Below, in pieces: positions 27,930-36,219 of a stretch of DNA of 64,000 bases. The notes beneath the pieces are model-generated. The model was not told the DNA's origin and searched no databases. It worked only from the letters and a program-made list of their open reading frames with translations. Source of the DNA: Microbacterium sp. (GTDB lineage: Bacteria; Actinomycetota; Actinomycetes; Actinomycetales; Microbacteriaceae). Both the position numbers and the translations under genes were made by a program. Numbering within the stretch: the first letter of the stretch is position 1; the number at the start of each line of letters is the position of its first letter. The stretch spans positions 1 through 64,000 of the forward strand of contig JAITLM010000029.1 of NCBI GenBank assembly GCA_031277885.1. The letters are read 5' to 3'.

Positions 27930-28754
27930 ATGTCCGGTCACGAGCCGCGCACCCCGTACGTCCCCAACGACACCCCGCACCCGTGGCATCGCTACGTGGC
28001 CCTCGGCGACTCGTTCACCGAGGGGATCGGCGATCCGGAGCCGAGCGCGCCCGGGGGCCACCGCGGCTGGGCCGATCGCGTCGCTGAGGTGCTCGGTGCC
28101 CAGAGCGAGGACTTCGCCTACGCCAACCTCGCGGTGCGCGGCAAGCTCATCGGGCAGATCAGCGACGAGCAGGTCGCCCCGGCGATCGCACTGAACCCCG
28201 ACCTCATCACGCTGTGCGCGGGCGGCAACGATGTCATCCGCCCCGGCACGGATCCGGACGAGATCGCCGTGCTGCTCGACGACATGGTCACCCGCCTCGC
28301 CCGCACCGGTGCCGCGATCGTGCTGATCACCGGCATCGACACGAACTTCACCCCGGTGTTCCGGCCGTTCCGCGGCAAGGTCGCGATCTACAACGAGAAC
28401 GTGCGCGCGGTCGCCGAGCGGCACGACTGCATCGTCGCCGATCAGTGGGGGCTCAAGACCATCCAGGATCCGCGCTTCTTCGCCGACGACCGGCTGCACA
28501 TGAACCCGCTCGGCCACCATGAGGTCGCGCGGATGGTGCTGCGCGCCCTGAACGTGCCGAACGACCTGCAGGAGATGGTCGCCGACCCGTTCCCCGAGCG
28601 CACCTGGCGCGAAGCCCGCAATGAGGACCTGGTCTGGGCGCGCACGCACCTCGTGCCCTGGGTCCTGCGGCGCCTGCGCCACCAGTCCTCCGGCGACACG
28701 ATCGAGGCCAAGCGCCCCGAGCCGATGCCCGTGGTGCTGCCGCACGAGGAATGA
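27930..28754 (+). CDS. SGNH/GDSL-type hydrolase
   Basis: A 274-residue esterase/lipase-fold enzyme. Block I is VALGDSFTEGIGDPEP with the nucleophile Ser near residue 30, block II Gly in YANLAVRGK, block III the Asn of AGGNDV, and block V DRLHMNPLGHHEVA with the catalytic Asp and His. No signal peptide is present, so it probably acts in the cytosol on an ester of unknown nature. The ATG at 27930 follows GAGGAGAGGATC. A GTG 13 codons upstream is an alternative start just after a -10 hexamer. The C-terminal region is Arg-rich with WVLRRLRHQ. Confidence 0.88.
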   Translation: MSGHEPRTPYVPNDTPHPWHRYVALGDSFTEGIGDPEPSAPGGHRGWADRVAEVLGAQSEDFAYANLAVRGKLIGQISDEQVAPAIALNPDLITLCAGGNDVIRPGTDPDEIAVLLDDMVTRLARTGAAIVLITGIDTNFTPVFRPFRGKVAIYNENVRAVAERHDCIVADQWGLKTIQDPRFFADDRLHMNPLGHHEVARMVLRALNVPNDLQEMVADPFPERTWREARNEDLVWARTHLVPWVLRRLRHQSSGDTIEAKRPEPMPVVLPHEE

Positions 28755-28769
28755 GGCGGCACCGGAGCG

Positions 28770-28783
28770 CCCGAGCGCTCGGG
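28770..28783. terminator. Weak hairpin between convergent genes
   Basis: The 14-bp palindrome CCCGAGCGCTCGGG lies between the SGNH hydrolase stop and the methyltransferase stop. It lacks a T tail. Confidence 0.3.
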
Positions 28784-28790
28784 AACACTG

Positions 28791-29609
28791 TCAGGACCCT
28801 GCCGTCGGCGGATGCTGCAGCGCCCAGAGCGCGACGGCGGCGGTCGAGGCGACGTTGAGCGAATCCACGCCCCCGGCCATCGGGATGGTCACGACGGCGT
28901 CCGCCGCCGCCAGCGCCGGAGCGGTGAGTCCTGGCCCCTCGGATCCGAACGCGAGTGCGACCCGTTCCGGACGACGCGCCGCGTAGGACTCGAGCGTCTC
29001 GGCATCGTCGCGGAGTGCGAGCGCGGCGATCCCGATGCCCTCCGCGCGCAGGATCGGCGCCAGCTCCTCCCAGCCGGCGAAGCGCGTCCACGGCACCTGG
29101 AACACGGTTCCGGTGCTGACCTTTACGCTGCGGCGGTACAGCGGATCCGCGCAGCGGGCCGAGACGAGCACCGCGTCGGCGCCGAGAGCCGCTGCCGCGC
29201 GAAAGGCGGATCCGACGTTCTGATGCTCCACGAGATCCTCCAGCACGAGGATCGTGCGGGCGTCGCGGACGACCTCCTCGAGCGCCGGGAGTGCGGGCCG
29301 GTGCATGGCCGCCAGCGCACCGCGATGCACGGGGAATCCGGCGGCCGCCTCGACCACCGTATCGGCGCAGACGTACACGTCGACCTCGGCGTCGCCGAAC
29401 AGTGCGCGCAGGCCGTCCAGCCAGCGTTCCTGGGTCAGCACGGACCGCGGGTGGTGACCGGCCCCTATCGCCCGTTCGATGACCTTGAGGGACTCGGCGA
29501 TGTACAGCCCGCCGTCGACATCGCTGCGCAGACGCAGCGCGGTGTCGGTCAGCCCGCGATAGTCGTCGAGCCGGGGATCTGCGGGGTCGTCGATGCGGAT
29601 CTCGTGCAC
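28791..29609 (-). CDS. SpoU/TrmH family RNA methyltransferase (second paralogue)
   Basis: A 272-residue RNA 2'-O-methyltransferase. Motif 1 is EHQNVGSAFRAAAALG, motif 2 AFGSEGPGL, and motif 3 IPMAGGVDSLNVASTAAVAL at the C-terminus. The N-terminal substrate domain begins with DDPADPRLDDYRGLTD and continues to about residue 105. It differs clearly from the other SpoU-type protein at 1.4-2.2 kb, so the two likely have different RNA targets. The start is a GTG at 29609. GAGAGTGGATCC lies just before it and might serve as ribosome site or a poor -10. It is divergent from the Sir2 gene. Confidence 0.87.
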   Translation of the reverse strand: MHEIRIDDPADPRLDDYRGLTDTALRLRSDVDGGLYIAESLKVIERAIGAGHHPRSVLTQERWLDGLRALFGDAEVDVYVCADTVVEAAAGFPVHRGALAAMHRPALPALEEVVRDARTILVLEDLVEHQNVGSAFRAAAALGADAVLVSARCADPLYRRSVKVSTGTVFQVPWTRFAGWEELAPILRAEGIGIAALALRDDAETLESYAARRPERVALAFGSEGPGLTAPALAAADAVVTIPMAGGVDSLNVASTAAVALWALQHPPTAGS

Positions 29610-29698
29610 GGATCCACTCTCGCAGGTCGTCCCGCCGCGTGCCCGCCCACCCGGCCGCCGTGCAGGATCGCGCCCGTAGACTCGGGCGAGGAGGTCGG

Positions 29699-30535
29699 AT
29701 GAACAGCAGCACCGCGTCGTTGCACGCCCAGCTCGAGCCCGTCGCAGAGCTCCTCTCCGATCGCCGCATCGCGTTCCTGACGGGCGCCGGACTCTCCACC
29801 GACTCGGGCATCCCGGCCTATCGCGGAGCCGGATCGACGCCGCGGCGCACGCCGATGACCGTGCAGACGTTCCTCGCCACGGAGGACGCGCAGCGCCGCT
29901 ACTGGCTGGGCAGCCATCTCGGCTGGCGGTCGTTCGGCACCGCCGCGCCGAACGCCGGCCATCGGGCGATCGCCGGGCTCGAGGAGGCCGGCCGGGCGGT
30001 CGGCGCGATCACGCAGAACGTCGACGGCCTGCACCTCGCCGCCGGGTCCGCCCGCGTGGTCGAGCTGCACGGCACGATGCGGACCGTGCTGTGCCTGCGC
30101 TGCGGGCAGAGCTTCTCCCGCGATGCCGTCGCCGCCCAGATTGAGGAGAGCAACACCTGGCTCGACGTTCCGGACGAGGTGCTGCTCGGCCCGGACGGCG
30201 ATGTGCGCCCCGAGACCACGGAGGGCTTCGTCCTGCCGGTCTGCACGGTGTGCGCCGGCCCGTTGAAGCCCGATGTCGTCTTCTTCGGCGAGTTCATCCC
30301 GGCCGAACGGTTCGCGACCGCCGAGGCCCTGCTGCGCTCCGGAGACGCACTGATCGTCGCGGGATCGTCCTTGGTCGTCAACTCGGGCATCCGGATCATC
30401 GAGCGCGCTCGCCGCCGCGGTCTGCCCATCGTCATCGTCAACCTCGAGCCCACGCGCGCCGACGCGTGGGCATCCGCGACGATCGCCGCCTCCACAAGCC
30501 TCGTCCTCCCCGCCCTCCTGGAGCTGCTCACGTGA
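29699..30535 (+). CDS. NAD-dependent protein deacylase, Sir2 family
   Basis: A 278-residue sirtuin that removes acyl groups from lysines, consuming NAD. Seen motifs: FLTGAGLSTDSGIPAYRG near residues 25-42, TQNVDGLH, the catalytic His in VELHGTM, the zinc cysteines CLRCG and CTVCAG with an insertion between them, and late NAD contacts in AGSSLVVNSG and NLEPTRAD. The ATG at 29699 follows GGAGGTCGG. TAGACT about 20 nt upstream could be the -10 of a short leader. The stop overlaps the GTG of a histidine phosphatase gene by 4 nt, so they are translationally coupled. CobB-like regulation of acetyl-CoA synthetase is possible but not shown. Confidence 0.92.
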   Translation: MNSSTASLHAQLEPVAELLSDRRIAFLTGAGLSTDSGIPAYRGAGSTPRRTPMTVQTFLATEDAQRRYWLGSHLGWRSFGTAAPNAGHRAIAGLEEAGRAVGAITQNVDGLHLAAGSARVVELHGTMRTVLCLRCGQSFSRDAVAAQIEESNTWLDVPDEVLLGPDGDVRPETTEGFVLPVCTVCAGPLKPDVVFFGEFIPAERFATAEALLRSGDALIVAGSSLVVNSGIRIIERARRRGLPIVIVNLEPTRADAWASATIAASTSLVLPALLELLT

Positions 30536-31116
30536 CCCTGATCACCCTCATCCGCCACGGTCAGACCGATTGGAACCTGGAGGGCCGCATCCAGGGATCC
30601 ACCGACATCCCCCTCAACGACACCGGCCGCGCGCAAGCGCGCGACGCGGCTGCGCAGCTGTCGGGCGTCGCCTTCGATCACGTCTACGCGAGCCCGCTCG
30701 GACGCGCACGGGAGACCGCGGAGATCATCGCCCGCGAGCGAGGACTGCCCGCGCCGCTCATCACGGTCGGGATGCGCGAGCACGAGTTCGGTGAGGCCGA
30801 AGGGCTGCTCTGGGACGAGTACCGGATGCGGTTCGGAGCGCGGAGCGACGACGTCCCCGGTGCCGAGACCGTGCGCCAGCTGACGGATCGCGCCCTCGCC
30901 TCGCTCGCGCGGATCGATCTCTCGGCACGGCGCCGCTCCGCACCCCGTGTGGAGTCGGTGCTGGTCTGCACGCACGGCGGCGTCATCCGCGCGCTGCTCG
31001 AGCATGCCTCCGGCGGCACCCTGCCCGCGCCGGGCGAGCGACTCGGGAACGCCTCGGTGCACCGCTTCGCGATGGACGGCGGGGGCCTCCGCCTGCTCGA
31101 CGTCTCCCTCGTCTGA
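30532..31116 (+). CDS. Histidine phosphatase family protein
   Basis: A 194-residue member of the phosphoglycerate mutase-like branch. The phosphohistidine motif is LIRHGQTDWN near residues 6-15, the second Arg is in YASPLGRARETAEII, the acid residue is in MREHEFGEAEGL, and the second catalytic His is in VCTHGGVIRALL. Substrates in this family range from sugar phosphates to cofactors' phosphates, and none can be named. The GTG at 30532 overlaps the Sir2 stop (GTGA). A longer frame only reads through the Sir2 gene. The downstream MFS gene begins 82 nt later with its own likely promoter. Confidence 0.88.
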   Translation: MTLITLIRHGQTDWNLEGRIQGSTDIPLNDTGRAQARDAAAQLSGVAFDHVYASPLGRARETAEIIARERGLPAPLITVGMREHEFGEAEGLLWDEYRMRFGARSDDVPGAETVRQLTDRALASLARIDLSARRRSAPRVESVLVCTHGGVIRALLEHASGGTLPAPGERLGNASVHRFAMDGGGLRLLDVSLV

Positions 31117-31198
31117 GGCCCGCGCGGCCGGGGCGGCGCCCTGACCCGCCTCACGGCCGGGCGTAGGATCGAAGTCGCCGCCGATCCCGAGGAGAGCC

Positions 31199-32503
31199 GT
31201 GAATCCCGCCCCTGCACCGACCTGGCGGATGTGGCTGATCTGGATCGTGGGCGTGTCCGCCTACGTGCTCTCGATCACGAACCGGACGTCCCTTTCGGCG
31301 GTCGGCGTGGACGCCGCGCACCTGTTCCAGGCCGACGCGTCGACGCTCTCGCTCTTCGCGGTGTTGCAGCTCGCCGTGTACGGACTCATGCAGATCCCCG
31401 TGGGCCTTCTGCTGGACCGCTACGGATCCCGGCCGATCATGGTCGCGGGCATGCTGCTCATGGCGGTCGGTCAGCTCGTGATGGCCTTCGCACCGAACGT
31501 GGGCGTCGCGATCGTCGCGCGCATGATCCTCGGCGCCGGCGACGCGGCGATCTTCCCCGGCGTGCTGCGCCTCGTGGCCATCTGGTTCCCCGCGCAGCGC
31601 GGGCCGCTCATGGCGCAGCTGACCGGCATCGTCGGCCAGCTCGGCCAGCTGGTCGCGCTCCTCCCCCTGCCGCTGCTGCTCCACTCGACCTCGTGGTCCG
31701 TCACGTTCGGAAGCCTCGCCGGGCTCGGCGTCCTGTTCACCGTGCTCGTCTTCGCCCTGATCCGCAACCGCCCGCCCGAGCTCACCGAGGACGTCTCGGT
31801 GAACACCGACACCGGTGCGATCCGGGTCGTCACCTCGCAGGCGGATCTGCGCGTCACCCTGCGCGAGGCGCTCGCCCACCCCGGAACGCGCCTCGGCTTC
31901 TGGACGCACTTCACCACGCCGTTCGCGGGCACGGCCTTCATGATGCTCTGGGGCATCCCGTTCCTCACCAACGGCGAGGGCCTCTCGATCGGGGCCGCCT
32001 CGCTCGTCACGACGGTCTACGTCCTGTTCGGGATCCTGTTCGGCCCGGTGCTGGGAACGCTCTCCGCACGCCACCCGACGAGCCGCTCGCTCATGCTCGT
32101 CCTGCCGACCATCGCCCTGCAGGTGGTCGTCTGGCTGGCCGTGATCCTCTGGCCCGGTCAGGCGCCGCTCTGGCTGCTGATCCTGCTCGCGATCGCCCTG
32201 GCCACGGGCGGCCCGGCTTCGATGGTCGCCTTCGACCATGCGCGCACGCACAACCCGCAGCACCGGCTCAGCACGGCGACGGGCGTGGTCAACGGCGGAG
32301 GCTTCCTGGCCGCGCTGATCGCGATCTTCCTGATCGGCCTCGCGCTCGACCTGCAGGGCGCGGGAACACCCGCCACGTACACGCTCGACGCGTTCCGGTG
32401 GGCGTTCGTCACCCAGGTGCCGCTGTGGATCATCGGCACGGCCTTCATCGTGCGCGAGCGGCGCCTCACCCGGCGGGTTCTGGGGCTGGAGCGCCGCCCC
32501 TGA
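31199..32503 (+). CDS. MFS transporter
   Basis: A 434-residue major facilitator permease with about 12 hydrophobic helices. The loop 2-3 motif appears as GLLLDRYGSRPIM, and the motif FAPNVGVAIVARMILGAGDAAIFPG covers helices 3-4. The central loop contains ELTEDVSVNTDTGAIRV. The pattern fits the anion/cation or nitrate-like drug porter groups, but the substrate cannot be assigned. The GTG at 31199 follows GAGGAGAGCC. TAGGAT about 31 nt upstream could be the -10. It is convergent with the dehydrogenase operon, and a hairpin lies between. Confidence 0.82.
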   Translation: MNPAPAPTWRMWLIWIVGVSAYVLSITNRTSLSAVGVDAAHLFQADASTLSLFAVLQLAVYGLMQIPVGLLLDRYGSRPIMVAGMLLMAVGQLVMAFAPNVGVAIVARMILGAGDAAIFPGVLRLVAIWFPAQRGPLMAQLTGIVGQLGQLVALLPLPLLLHSTSWSVTFGSLAGLGVLFTVLVFALIRNRPPELTEDVSVNTDTGAIRVVTSQADLRVTLREALAHPGTRLGFWTHFTTPFAGTAFMMLWGIPFLTNGEGLSIGAASLVTTVYVLFGILFGPVLGTLSARHPTSRSLMLVLPTIALQVVVWLAVILWPGQAPLWLLILLAIALATGGPASMVAFDHARTHNPQHRLSTATGVVNGGGFLAALIAIFLIGLALDLQGAGTPATYTLDAFRWAFVTQVPLWIIGTAFIVRERRLTRRVLGLERRP

Positions 32504-32510
32504 CGCGGCC

Positions 32511-32538
32511 GATCGCGCCACCCGCCGGCGGCGCGATC
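32511..32538. terminator. Probable bidirectional terminator
   Basis: A 9-bp stem GATCGCGCC/GGCGCGATC with a 10-nt loop lies between the convergent MFS and E2 genes. Confidence 0.5.
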
Positions 32539-32545
32539 AGCGCAT

Positions 32546-33943
32546 TCAGCCCAGCAGCATCGCGCGGCCCGGCTCCTGCAGGACGTCTGCGACGGCCTTC
32601 AGGAACTGCGCGCCCTCGGCGCCATCCACGATCCGGTGATCGAAAGACAGGCTGAGCGTCATGACGTCGCGCAGCGCGATCTCGCCCTTGTGCTCCCAGG
32701 GCAGTCGCCGCACGGCTCCGAGCGCGAGGATCCCGGTCTGCCCCGGAGGCAGGATCGGGGTGCCCGCGTCGATGCCGAACACACCGATGTTGGTGAGCGA
32801 GAACGTGCCGCCGATGAGGTCCGCCGGCGGGGTCTTGCCGCTGCGCGCCGTGCGCGTGAGGTCGGCGACGGCGGCCGCGAGCTCACCGAGCGGCATCCGC
32901 TCGGCGTCACGAATGATCGGCACGATCAGGCCGCGCTCCGTCGCGGCCGCGATACCGAGATCCACGAAGTGCTGCTGCACGATCTCGCCGGCATCGCCGT
33001 CCCACCGGGAGTTCAGCCCGGGGAACGCGGCGAGGGCCAGGCACACCGCCTTGGCGACCACGGTGAGCACGCCGATCCGCGGAGCCTCGGGCTTGGCGGT
33101 CGCCCGCAGCGACGCGATCAGCTCGCTCGTCGCGGTCACGTCCACCGTGTGGAAGGTGGTCACGTGCGGCGCGGTGAACGCGCTCTGCACCATCGCCTCG
33201 GCGGTGTGCTTGCGCACTCCGCGGATCGGGATCCGGGTGATGGCGCGCTCCCCCGTGGTCCGGCGCACCGGGGCGGCCGCCGCCGCGGACGCCGAGGGCG
33301 CCTCCGCAACCGCACCCTCGCCGCGCTGCACGAGGCGCTCGCGGTAGGCGTCGACGTCGGCGCGGGTGATCACCCGGTCGCCGAGCTCGGCCGCGACGAG
33401 CACCAGGTCGATGCCCAGGCCCTTCGCATAGGCGCGGACGGGCGGGGTGGAGCGGGGGCGCTCGCCGCGGACGGGCGGGGCCGGGACCACGGCGATGTCG
33501 TCGTGCGGGGCCGCCACGCGCACGTCGACGTCCGCGGTGACGGTCGTCGCGGCGACGGTTCCCGCGCTCGCGCGGCGCGCACGACGCTGCGGGCGGCCGC
33601 TCGACGGCGCGGCGCCGTAGCCGACCAGGTTGGGCCCGGAACCCTCTTCGACCTCGGCGGCGGCAGCGCCGGCGGCCGGCGCTGCGGATTCGGGCGCCTC
33701 CTGCCCCTCGATCTCGAAGCCCACGAGCGGCGCGCCCACGAGGACCACGTCCCCCGCGGCCGCGTGCAGGGAGGCGATCACGCCCGCGTGCGGCGAGGGC
33801 AGCTCGACGATCGCCTTGGCGGTCTCCACCTCGGCGAGCGTCTGGTTCAGCGTGACGGTGTCGCCCTCGGCGACCAGCCACTGCACGATCTCCGCCTCGG
33901 TGAGACCCTCACCGAGGTCGGGAAGGAGGAACTCCTGCTTCAT
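32546..33943 (-). CDS. bkdC: Dihydrolipoamide acyltransferase (E2) of a 2-oxoacid dehydrogenase
   Basis: A 465-residue E2 component. The single lipoyl domain spans residues 1-78 with lipoyl Lys43 in VETAKAIVEL. A long Ala/Pro-rich linker follows. The E1/E3-binding region (about 165-200, PVRAYAKGLGIDLVLV) lacks the usual GTG loop. The catalytic CAT domain ends with the active-site DHRIVDGAEG motif. It transfers the acyl group from lipoamide to CoA. The gene overlaps the E1-beta stop by 4 nt. Together with E1 alpha and beta it forms a branched-chain or possibly pyruvate dehydrogenase complex. E3 is not in the window. Confidence 0.9.
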   Translation of the reverse strand: MKQEFLLPDLGEGLTEAEIVQWLVAEGDTVTLNQTLAEVETAKAIVELPSPHAGVIASLHAAAGDVVLVGAPLVGFEIEGQEAPESAAPAAGAAAAEVEEGSGPNLVGYGAAPSSGRPQRRARRASAGTVAATTVTADVDVRVAAPHDDIAVVPAPPVRGERPRSTPPVRAYAKGLGIDLVLVAAELGDRVITRADVDAYRERLVQRGEGAVAEAPSASAAAAAPVRRTTGERAITRIPIRGVRKHTAEAMVQSAFTAPHVTTFHTVDVTATSELIASLRATAKPEAPRIGVLTVVAKAVCLALAAFPGLNSRWDGDAGEIVQQHFVDLGIAAATERGLIVPIIRDAERMPLGELAAAVADLTRTARSGKTPPADLIGGTFSLTNIGVFGIDAGTPILPPGQTGILALGAVRRLPWEHKGEIALRDVMTLSLSFDHRIVDGAEGAQFLKAVADVLQEPGRAMLLG

Positions 33944-34950
33944 CGGTCGACCCCCTCCAGCAGCTGCTCGTCATCGCAGATGCGGTCGACTGCGTCCAGG
34001 ATCCGATCCAGGTCCGGCAGGTGGAACTTCTCCAGCTTCGCCGGCGGATACGGGATGTCATGGCCCGTGACGCGCAAGGGCGCCGCCTCCAGCCAGGTGA
34101 AGCACTTCTCGGTGATGCTCGCGATGACCTCGGCGGCGACGCCGGCCTCGCGCGCCGCCTCGTGCGCGACGACGACCCGCCCTGTCCGGCGCACCGAGGC
34201 GCAGACGGTGCCGTAGTCGATCGGCGAGAGCGAGCGCAGATCGATCACCTCGAGCGACCGTCCCTCGGCCTCGGCGGCCTCGGCGGCCTCGAGTGCGGTG
34301 CGCACCATGGCGCCGTAGGTCACGATGGTGGTGTCCGTGCCCTCGCGGACCACCCGGGCGAGGCCCATCGGCGCCGCGTCCGCGAGCGGGGTGTCCAGAT
34401 CGACCTCGCCCTTGGCGTGATACAGCCGCTTGGGCTCGAAGAAGATCACCGGGTCGTCGCTCGCGATCGCCTGACGCAGGCAGGTGTACGCGTCCTGCGG
34501 GTTCGAGACGGCGACCACGCGGAGACCGGCGGTGTGCACGAAGTACGCCTCCGGCGACTCCGAGTGGTGCTCGGCCGCGCCGATGCCTCCGCCCCAGGGG
34601 ATCCGGATCGTGATCGGCATCGGCACGGTGCCCTGCGTCCGGTAGTGCAGCTTCGCGACCTGGGAGACGATCTGATCGAACGCGGGATAGACGAAGCCGT
34701 CGAACTGGATCTCGACCACCGGCCGGTAGCCGCGCATCGCGAGCCCGACGGCCGTGCCGACGATCCCGGACTCCGCGAGAGGCGTGTCGATGACCCGCTC
34801 CGCGCCGAACTCGTCCAGGAGACCGTCGGTGATCCGGAACACGCCGCCGAGCTTGCCGATGTCCTCGCCGAGCAGGACGACCTTCGGGTCATCCGCCAGG
34901 GACTGCGTGAGGGCGGCGCCGAGCGCCTTGCCCATCGTCATCTGGGTCAT
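33940..34950 (-). CDS. bkdB: 2-oxoacid dehydrogenase E1 component, beta subunit
   Basis: A 336-residue transketolase-like subunit that completes the thiamine diphosphate site with E1 alpha. Typical segments are the DPKVVLLGEDIGKLGGVFRIT start, ERVIDTPLAESGIVGTAVGLAM, EIQFDGFVYPAFDQIVSQVAK, and the MPITIRIPWGGGIGAAEHHS loop of branched-chain-type E1 beta. It starts with ATG at 34950, 1 nt after the E1 alpha stop, and overlaps E2 by 4 nt. Branched-chain specificity is inferred from motif style and the facing Lrp gene, not proved. Confidence 0.92.
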   Translation of the reverse strand: MTQMTMGKALGAALTQSLADDPKVVLLGEDIGKLGGVFRITDGLLDEFGAERVIDTPLAESGIVGTAVGLAMRGYRPVVEIQFDGFVYPAFDQIVSQVAKLHYRTQGTVPMPITIRIPWGGGIGAAEHHSESPEAYFVHTAGLRVVAVSNPQDAYTCLRQAIASDDPVIFFEPKRLYHAKGEVDLDTPLADAAPMGLARVVREGTDTTIVTYGAMVRTALEAAEAAEAEGRSLEVIDLRSLSPIDYGTVCASVRRTGRVVVAHEAAREAGVAAEVIASITEKCFTWLEAAPLRVTGHDIPYPPAKLEKFHLPDLDRILDAVDRICDDEQLLEGVDR

Positions 34951-34951
34951 G

Positions 34952-36061
34952 TCACGCCTCCGCGAGGGTCGCGAGGTAGCGGGCGTAGTCGGCGCGCTCC
35001 TCGTCGAGACCGGTGTGCGGCTCCGCGTACACGCCGTCGAACACCGCCAGCGGCGCGCGCGTCGTGAGGCTCAGGCACGCGGCGCGCATCTGCATGGCCG
35101 CTTCGTCCGCCTCCTCCGCGAAGCCCGCGGCGATCTCGTCGGTGAGCACGCCCTCCGCGCGCAGCAGCGCCTCGACCCGCGCGAGCGGATCCTTGCCCCG
35201 CCAGTACTCGAGCTCGGCAGGGTCCCGGTAGCGGGTGGGGTCGTCCGCGGTGGTGTGCGGGCCCATCCGGTACGTGACGAGCTCCAGGAACGCCGGAGAT
35301 CCGCCGCGGGCCTGCTCAAGTGCCCAGCGGGTCGCCGCGAACACCGCGAGCACGTCGTTGCCGTCCACGCGCATGCTGGGGATCCCGAAGCCGGGGGCGC
35401 GCCCCGCGATCGGGTGCTGCGACTGGACGGCCACCGGCTCGGAGATCGCCCAGTGGTTGTTCTGGCAGATGAAGACGACCGGGGCGCGATACGAGGAGGC
35501 GAAGATCATGGCCTCGTTCACGTCGCCCTGGCTCGTCGCCCCGTCGCCGAAGTAGGTGACCGCGACCTGGTCGGAGCCGTCGTGCTGGATGCCGAGCGCA
35601 TAGCCGACCGCGTGGAGCGTCTGCGCGCCGATGATGATCTGCAGAGGCGCCATGTGCATCACGGCGGGGTCGTAGGCGGCGCCCTCCTCGCCGCGCCACA
35701 TGCGCACGTAGTCGCCGGGCTGGGCGCCGCGCGTCAGCATCACCCCGGTCTCGCGATAGCTCGGGAAGACCACGTCATCGCTCTTGAGCGCGCGGCCGGA
35801 GCCGATCTGTGCGGCCTCCTGCCCCTGGCACGGGGCCCACAGGCCGAGCTGGCCCTGGCGCTGCAGCGCCACGCCCTCGCTGTCGAGCCGGCGCAGGACG
35901 ATCATGTCGCGCAGGAGCGAGAGCAGTTGGTCGGAGGAGACCTCCGCGGCATAGGGGGCGAGACGCGTGTCGTTGCGGCGCCGCCCATGGGCGTCGATGA
36001 GGGCGGCGGGCTCGTCGAGCCCGATGCCGGTCACGGTGATGGGATCAAGGTGGGTTGACAT
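34952..36061 (-). CDS. bkdA: 2-oxoacid dehydrogenase E1 component, alpha subunit
   Basis: A 369-residue thiamine diphosphate-dependent decarboxylase subunit and first gene of the operon. The diphosphate-binding motif is TYFGDGATSQGDVNEAMIFASSYRAPVVFICQNNHWAIS (GDG near residue 170 to NN about 30 later). Other family marks are RDMIVLRRLDSEGVALQRQGQLG and the YRMGPHTTADDPTRYR loop. It decarboxylates branched-chain 2-oxoacids or a related acid and reductively acylates E2. The ATG at 36061 follows AGGAGGACGAAG, a strong ribosome site. An Lrp-type gene is divergent, with an inverted repeat in the 158-nt gap. Confidence 0.92.
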   Translation of the reverse strand: MSTHLDPITVTGIGLDEPAALIDAHGRRRNDTRLAPYAAEVSSDQLLSLLRDMIVLRRLDSEGVALQRQGQLGLWAPCQGQEAAQIGSGRALKSDDVVFPSYRETGVMLTRGAQPGDYVRMWRGEEGAAYDPAVMHMAPLQIIIGAQTLHAVGYALGIQHDGSDQVAVTYFGDGATSQGDVNEAMIFASSYRAPVVFICQNNHWAISEPVAVQSQHPIAGRAPGFGIPSMRVDGNDVLAVFAATRWALEQARGGSPAFLELVTYRMGPHTTADDPTRYRDPAELEYWRGKDPLARVEALLRAEGVLTDEIAAGFAEEADEAAMQMRAACLSLTTRAPLAVFDGVYAEPHTGLDEERADYARYLATLAEA

Positions 36062-36175
36062 CTTCGTCCTCCTCAGTGGGTCCGCCCTCGTGGGAAGGAT
36101 CCGGTGCGTCTTCGCTTGCCCTGAGCGTACGTCTGCTTCACACGTCGCTCAAGCATTCGACGGCTGTCTGAGCAT

Positions 36176-36219
36176 GTTGCCAACTATCGCCCCTTAGCAG
36201 GGTGCTAGCCTTTGGCAAC
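36176..36219. promoter_or_regulatory. Inverted repeat GTTGCCAA-N28-TTGGCAAC, probable Lrp-type operator
   Basis: Perfect 8-bp arms at 36176-36183 and 36212-36219 lie in the gap between bkdA and the Lrp-type gene. The right arm touches the Lrp ATG, and a further GGCAAC follows at once inside the gene. A TAGCCT -10 (36206-36211) sits between the arms. This suits autoregulation and control of the dehydrogenase operon. Confidence 0.55.

Noticed and set aside
29639..29699. Upstream in-frame extension of the Sir2 gene
   Set aside because: The ATG at 29699 has GGAGGT at ideal spacing, and the extension reads as Arg/Pro-rich non-coding sequence containing the likely -10.
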